DNA of 64,000 nt. It comes from Sipunculus nudus. Lineage: Eukaryota > Annelida > Sipuncula > Golfingiida > Sipunculidae. The translations under genes were made by a program, and so were the position numbers. The DNA lies in NCBI GenBank assembly GCA_026874595.1, contig CM049321.1:47361797-47425796 (forward strand), given 5' to 3'. The notes beneath the pieces were generated by a model, which saw only the letters and a list, made by a program, of their open reading frames with translations, had not been told where the DNA came from and made no database searches. Shown here one piece after another: positions 57,766-64,000 of this stretch; position 1 is the first letter of the stretch; the number at the start of each line of letters is the position of its first letter.

Positions 57766-60501
57766 TGGGATTGGAAAAAAATCAGAATGCCTTCCTTGTG
57801 GAGACTCGTAGTCAAACTATTTTCCACATAGTGTGCTCTCTCCACCCAGGAGTGAATGGGAACTGGACATAGGCAGCAGGCAAATGTGGAATGAATATAT
57901 AACCTTCTAGTGCCTATTATGGTTGCTTGGGTTGTATGCTCCCCCTGAGGCTGACAGAAACTACAAGAATGAAGAGGCCACAATAGCAGTATCACAAAAT
58001 ATAGAAGCTTGTATTAAGACATTAACTGTTTATGTCATTTGTATCATTTATTTAATAGTTATTTTATGAGAAGGATTTGAGCAAGAATAATGAATATATA
58101 AACAAGAAGTGGTCAGAGATGACCACAGACCTCTGCAAAGATTATCATGAAACTGCAATCTATTCCCAGGTCACCTCCATAACAAAGCCGCACCTAATCA
58201 CAGTGAAAAGCTCGGTTTTAAGGAATCCATTGAATTAAAACAGATTTACCTCCAAAATTTAATAGATAGTTCCTGTGGTGTGATCCTAACTCTCCAATTT
58301 TTTTAAATCTATTTTTTTTTCTGTAAAATTGCTGACAGAATAAGCATAATATCTCTCACCACCTTACAGAGGTATTATTACTTGTTCACAGAATTAGATT
58401 GACCTGATGGACTCTGTTCTGTTGATGAGAATAGTGTTGTTATGCACATGGACATTGCATTTCCTCAGAAATTCTTACAGTACCTGTTATACAGGGCCAT
58501 CTGGTGGCCAGTGCACACACTATTTTATGGCTCTCTTTTGCTTTTTGTGTACAATGCTTGCAGTCAAAGAGATGGTACCCACCTACCAAGTCAAAGCCTG
58601 ACAAAGGTTATCTTTTCTGACTTAGCTCATGGCCTGAATAGCTTGAAAATGCACTGACCTCTGACCCATATTAATGAACATGCAAAATATCAAAGCAGCC
58701 TGAAAACAAGCCAATGCTAAAAACGGCCAATTTATAAAAGAAAAATATATCAGATTTGAAAACCTATTCAATCAAGTTTAATTGAAACTTTCTAAATTTG
58801 AAGGCACGTGTTACAAAGCAAATATAAAGGAAACCAACAAGTTCCTATATTAAAGGCCTTACAGCTGGGCTTGACTTGAATAGAGCTGCTCTTATTTTAA
58901 GTCTAGTATCTGCATGTAAAGTCTCTAAATATTCCTGTTCTTAATGAAAGGGTTGAATTTGAATAATGTACCTTCTGTTTTAAAGTACAGTATTTTTGTC
59001 TGGAGGTAATGTTCTACTTCTAGGCTTGAAAATAAGAGTTGGATTTGAACTTGTTATCAAAAGTCAGATATCAATAACTGCTGTAAATTCTAGGCATGTG
59101 AAAGGTCAGGTTTGAACCCATGACTGTGTACACTGATTACAGCTTAAGCTTCAATCCTAGCTGAGCATGTGGTGGAATTAAACTAGCTTACACTGTGCAG
59201 CACTGGCAGATCTGCAGTTACTGAGACTGTGAGGCTGGAGCAGCTCGCGTTAAATATTCATGTACAGTAACCGGTGACATGTCATAAAGCTACAGTATAC
59301 CTCCCAAAAGACCAGATATCTTACCTGTGTTTAATCGACAGGCCAAGGTTACCTATATCGCAGTTTGCTTTTTATTTTCGGTAAAATATTCTTTAAGTAT
59401 ACCCACAAGAGCACTTAATTCTTAAGCAGGTAGTTCATGAATTCCCAATCTTTGTACTCATCATATTTTTGAGTCAGTTATAAATTCAAACATGATCTTG
59501 TTTTATCTGATTTTTTTTACCAAATGGAATTTTATATATCAGGTGCTAGATTTATTCTCCACTGATGAATTGTGAATATTAATAATTTTTTTTTATGAAT
59601 GAAGATAGTAATATCAAGGACGTGTGGCTTTTGAAATCCTAAAAATATCATGAAGTTTGCAGATTGAAAATTGCACACTTTAGGTCATGAAATAAAAAAA
59701 AGAACCTTCAAATATCCTTGAAAAAGTCAAGAAATTTCACTTTTGAGTGTGTTTAGATTGTCTCTCATTAGTGTTTCTATGTCAGCAATGTCATGTCATT
59801 GTAAATCATCACAAAACCACAATAATATATCCTTAAAATAAATATGATATAAAGACTGGTAAGGTTTTCAAAATAGCCCCATGATGTGGTCTGTATTCAT
59901 GTACACTAGTAGTTTGCCAGTGCATTGATTATATCTTTCATAATTGATTAAATTAATTGCATAATAGATTACAAACAAGTATGTACACACATCTAAACAA
60001 GTCCTGTAAAGCTATTATCATAATAAAATATTCTAATTCTGTCAGAGATGGAAGAAAAATAAGGCAGAAAAGAGCAAACAGTTTTTACATTTTTTTTTCA
60101 TGTGGTTCAAGACTATAAACCAACATTCAGAGGTTTGGTGAGTTTTTTTGAAGTCAAGCTATAAACATTTGATATATAATAAACCCTTTTTATCCCCATC
60201 AAGTTTTCATAGTAGTCCATAAAGATTCTATTGCTTCTCCAATACTTTTAATTGACTCTTCGTAACTTGGGCAGAAAAGATGCCTTTCTTTCTCTTTATA
60301 TAGGGTATATTTATTAGTTAAAACAACTATTCCTGATAAAGGAAAGGGCCATGGCCTCTAAGCCTCATGGTCTGTTTAATCAGAACGAAAGGAACTGTTA
60401 AGTACATATACTAGTAAATATATACCTATATTTTAATATATAATTACACTTAATTTTATTATTTTTTATTTGATTTATTCTGTTTAATTATAAATACACA
60501 T

Positions 60502-60560
<59 letters not shown>

Positions 60561-61603
60561 ATGATATACATATTCAATATGATATAATCAATATAATATA
60601 TTTAATTATATATCTATAAAATGTAGTATTTATAAATATGAATATTTTAAATAAAAAGTTATCAAAGACACATTGTACACATTAATGAGTAGTTGCACTC
60701 TGTAGAATATACATATAATCATGCCTGTATATTTTGCCATTTGTGTTGTGCCTGGCTCGGTAGACCATTAATGTTCATGGTTCAATACATTCTACTTGCA
60801 TAAGGAGGTCCCCACTTATCCACATCTCATGGCTTATGGCTAACCTTATTTCAAGCATTCTTTTTCTTGGCCAGTGACCTTGACCCAGATATTGATGGCC
60901 AGAAGAGTAAAGCAGGACAAACAAGATGCGTTTCATGGATCAATAATCCCCCAAGATCTGTTTGCTCTGATCAGCAGCGGAGCCAGGGGGAGTGGCGACA
61001 GGTGGAATAGCCACATGAATATTTTATTTGGTGTGTAAATGGACAGGGGTCGCTGTAGCAGGGCTGAGGCTGCTGACTGTCTGACTGATAGGCTGGAACT
61101 GTCAGCACTGCAACTGTTAATGTTAGCAGTCATAATGCTGCGTCCAGCAGTTCTCCTGCAGCTAAACCTGGATGAAATAAGCCATAAAAATATGCTTTAT
61201 TTTATTGCTATTTAGAATTGAGGTGCTCCATTGTTGCAATTTAAGATTAAAAAAAATGGTTTTTCCTATAGTAGTTTTTTCCAATTTAAATATTTCTATT
61301 TCATATTATATGAAGAACCTATTCTAAGGTTCTAATAATTAACATTAGTTAGATTTATGACAATGTTGATATTTGCTTATATAGAATACCAAATATTGTT
61401 ATTTGATTTTGAGTGAGTGCAATTCAAATGATTAGTGTTCAGATACTATAGGCTTTACTGTATACCAAATTTATGTGAGCCGGTATCTGATAGAATAAAT
61501 TGAAAAATTTTTTTGATTGCTATTAATAACATATAAATGTAGGAATTAGGGTGACATGAATTTACAGTAATTGTTATACAATTTGATTGATTTTTTTTTG
61601 TAG
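57766..61603. other. No gene; AT-rich
   Basis: Unique sequence with a (TA)n run at 60510-60555. No exon could be defended. Confidence 0.4.
60510..60555. repeat. (TA)n microsatellite
   Basis: About 46 bases of alternating TA, preceded by a short CA stretch. Confidence 0.95.
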
Positions 61604-61825
61604 TTGGACAGATTCAACATGGCCCACAGTAAAAGATCTGTAAAGTCCTATTTGATCACTTTCAAAAATCAACGAGCAATTCGCTCTGAAATTGAAGTAC
61701 CCTTATGTTGGATATTCCATCAAAATATTTGTGAGGGCATTGATTTCTGTGACATCTTGCTTTGGCCATCTGTGTATTCAAACGACTGTCCGATTAAAGG
61801 GGCAGGTTGGGTCCATTTTCGTTGA
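61604..61825 (+). CDS. Weak candidate exon
   Basis: A T-rich stretch and TAG at 61601-61603 would make a good acceptor. The frame matching the end of exon B stays open for 74 codons to a stop at 61823-61825, reading LDRFNMAHSKRSVKSYLITF at the start. Donor-like sites inside are poor. It could be a terminal exon of the exon A/B gene or chance. No domain is recognised. Confidence 0.2.
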   Translation: MDRFNMAHSKRSVKSYLITFKNQRAIRSEIEVPLCWIFHQNICEGIDFCDILLWPSVYSNDCPIKGAGWVHFR

Positions 61826-62812
61826 TTGCCCAGGCAGGTCAACAAGTACGTGGTTTATTGAGCACAGCCCAGACTCAGAGATCGTTATTGTATTATTCAT
61901 AGAGGGTCACTCTGATGTTAACAGCTGACTGAAAACTTGCTGGCCCACAGGATATTGTATCATACAATATGTCCGTATACAAGTACAACATTACACTGGC
62001 AGTTTGAATTTAATATCTCAACAAGCAACGGAATAATTTATTAGATTTAATTATTAACCTTGTAGCATTTGATGAAATTATCTGAATATTACTTGTTTGT
62101 GTAATTGATATCATAATGAAAATAAACATTAACTGCCATGGCAATTATGACATAGTGTTTAATTCCAAGTTGATGGTAATTTAATACATTTTTATTGTAT
62201 TCATTATTGTGATGCTGGTGTGTTATTTCAAAGATTAGTGTTTATCAAATTAGGCAGTTATCACTTAAGATTTTTATTTGCCGGACATGCAGTTTTAGAT
62301 TTTACATTACATATTTGGATGAGTGGCACTTTTTCTCCTCTTTTATAAGAGAGTCTGCGAGGATATACAAGGATACCATCAGCCATAGCAAAAACTGTTC
62401 TGAAAATCTCATTATAAAAATATTTTTGTATTTTTCATGTACACCATATTACTGCTTACTGCTATCATTACAAAATCTGCTATATAAGCAACGACAATAA
62501 TATTTGAAATAAGTTAAATATGATGGACTGACAGATAATATAGAAAAGTGAAAAAAATTATTGGTGGCTTTCAAGTAATTTTGTTTGATGGTTCAGTAAC
62601 AATATCTTTTTGCTTGATGACAAAATGTGTAGTTTGACCATCCTTTAAAACATAAAAACCACCATTTTTGGTTGCAGCTGGGTACAAGTATTGAACCAAG
62701 GTAAATGCATGCTAACCATTTACAAAACAGTTGAAAATTGATGATTTGGCATTTCTTTGAGTTTAATTTAATCAGTACTGAATATTTGGGCAATGTTAAC
62801 TCTGATTAGATG
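61826..62812. other. No gene seen
   Basis: AT-rich unique sequence. Confidence 0.4.
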
Positions 62813-63062
62813 CCTCACAGGCAAGTGCACCTTTCAGGGGTTCCTCAATGGTATGGCATAGCAATGGGGACAATTCGCACCCAAGTGCAGGTGCAGTTGT
62901 CAACAGGCCTGGTTAACACCAGGATATAAAATGAGAGGAAGCGTGTGATACTTCCCTGTCAAGTAATCCGAAACGGGAATGAAATTCTGCAGATGTACAT
63001 ATATACCTGTATTTAATTCAGCTAGCCTTTTTAAGATAGAGGCGGGTACCATAAAAAGAGTA
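62813..63062 (+). mobile_element. SINE family S, 5'-truncated copy
   Basis: Starts at TCACAGGCAAGTGCACCTTT, continues ACACCAGGATATAAAATGAG and GAAGCGTGTGATACTTCCCT, and ends GAGGCGGGTACCATAAAAAG. It aligns with the 3' half of the complete copy at 35164-35572. The whole tRNA head is missing, as expected from incomplete reverse transcription. Confidence 0.85.
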
Positions 63063-64000
63063 AATTCTTTATTAGATGTCTGGGTTCACTAACTGTTTAT
63101 TTATAAGCAATGATGAAGAATTGGTGATCTAGATCACCTTAAAAATGTTATTGGACTGTGCCTTGGGTTTGTCACACTTTGATCCTCCACAAATTTTCAT
63201 CAAAATTGTGTGTAAGTCAGTGCATTTAGAATAGTGTCTTTTAATAAAGTGGTTCTTAGAACATATAATATTTTGAGGTAGCCGTAAAACAAAAGTATGC
63301 AATGTGTCATACTTTTTATCTGGTTTGATTTACAATAATGTAATTTATTGATTTAATTTTACATGGAAAATTGCTTCAGACACCTTCAGACTCTGGGAAG
63401 GTCTTTTACCCGCTCGCACAAGGCTAACATTTGCAACCCATTGACCAGCACAAAAGATCTTAAAGATTGTCTAAAACAGATACCTGCAATGAATTGTTGG
63501 TTATTTTTTACCCAAAAAAGCATTAAATTTGTACCTTATAAGTATGTTTACAAAAAGGAATCATTCGAGAGCCAAAATAATCATTACAAAATAGTTATAA
63601 CACATAGAGCAGCGCAAAAATAAAGCATAAAATATTCCTAAACCAAATGTGTGCACTTAGTGTAAATACCTGACATTATCATAATTTATGCTTGATGAAA
63701 TTGGGAATACTCCAGAAACTCCTGACCTCTGCGATTGAACTAACTTGGCCGCTCCAATCTCCTAAAATTTGGCACTCTTTATCCAGCTATATATCCCTGT
63801 GACCAATCATACATATAATTGTTAAATTGCCATACCACTAATGTATATTATATATATATATATATATATTCAAATATTCAGTATAAACACAGTCAAGCTC
63901 AGAAGAAAGCAATTTAAAATGGTGATACTGAAAGTGTAATTCAGGTATAGTCAGGTGTGTTAATGAGACAGGTAGGTGTGTGACAGATGGGCTCTCTATG
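63063..64000. other. No gene seen
   Basis: AT-rich unique sequence with (TA)n at 63845-63869. The + frame at 63363-63623 (86 codons) has no domain or splice support. Confidence 0.4.

Noticed and set aside
1-64000. Reverse transcriptase, transposase, integrase, viral or rRNA genes
   Set aside because: I looked for long frames and familiar catalytic motifs on both strands and saw none. All mobile elements here appear non-autonomous or too decayed.

Overview
The window looks like nuclear DNA of an animal. It is AT-rich, has no dense run of long ORFs, and is full of short non-autonomous mobile elements, SINEs and microsatellites. The style of the repeats (pogo/Tigger-like and hAT-like MITEs, tRNA-derived SINEs, long G/C homopolymer runs) would fit a marine invertebrate, perhaps a mollusc. 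That is an inference; nothing here fixes the species.

The only convincing protein-coding sequence is two exons on the + strand, both in phase 0. Exon A (17641-17925) begins with an ATG, encodes 95 residues and ends at a consensus donor. Exon B (53973-54053) encodes 27 residues between a good acceptor and a GTAAGTG donor. If both belong to one gene, the intron between them is about 36 kb and the gene continues beyond the window or into exons I could not see. The protein is Ser/Asp-rich, then Gln-rich, then strongly basic; I do not recognise its family. A possible further exon begins at 61604 but is weak.

Everything else is intergenic or intronic. I found hAT-like MITEs with 5-bp target duplications (18585, 22580; copies at 5941 and 14147), a family bounded by TTAA (18827), a MITE with TAA duplications (32639), pogo/Tigger-like elements flanked by TA (35082, 44996, 53216, 55801), three other inverted-repeat elements (20058, 25321, 52116), and a tRNA-derived SINE family with one complete copy bearing a 15-bp target duplication (35164-35572). 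Several repeat families without a name also recur within the window.

The most unusual stretch is 38.2-42.7 kb. A nearly perfect 821-bp head-to-tail duplication abuts a 2.5-kb segment bounded by inverted CCCTTAGCAAAA termini and filled with GC-rich minisatellites, including a 63-bp array and a 238-bp higher-order array. Both lie inside what may be an older Tigger-like element. A related theme is a set of loci made of short degenerate word arrays at both ends of an AT-rich core (21.5, 28.7 and 43.1 kb). I saw no transposase, reverse transcriptase, rRNA gene, intact tRNA or CRISPR array.
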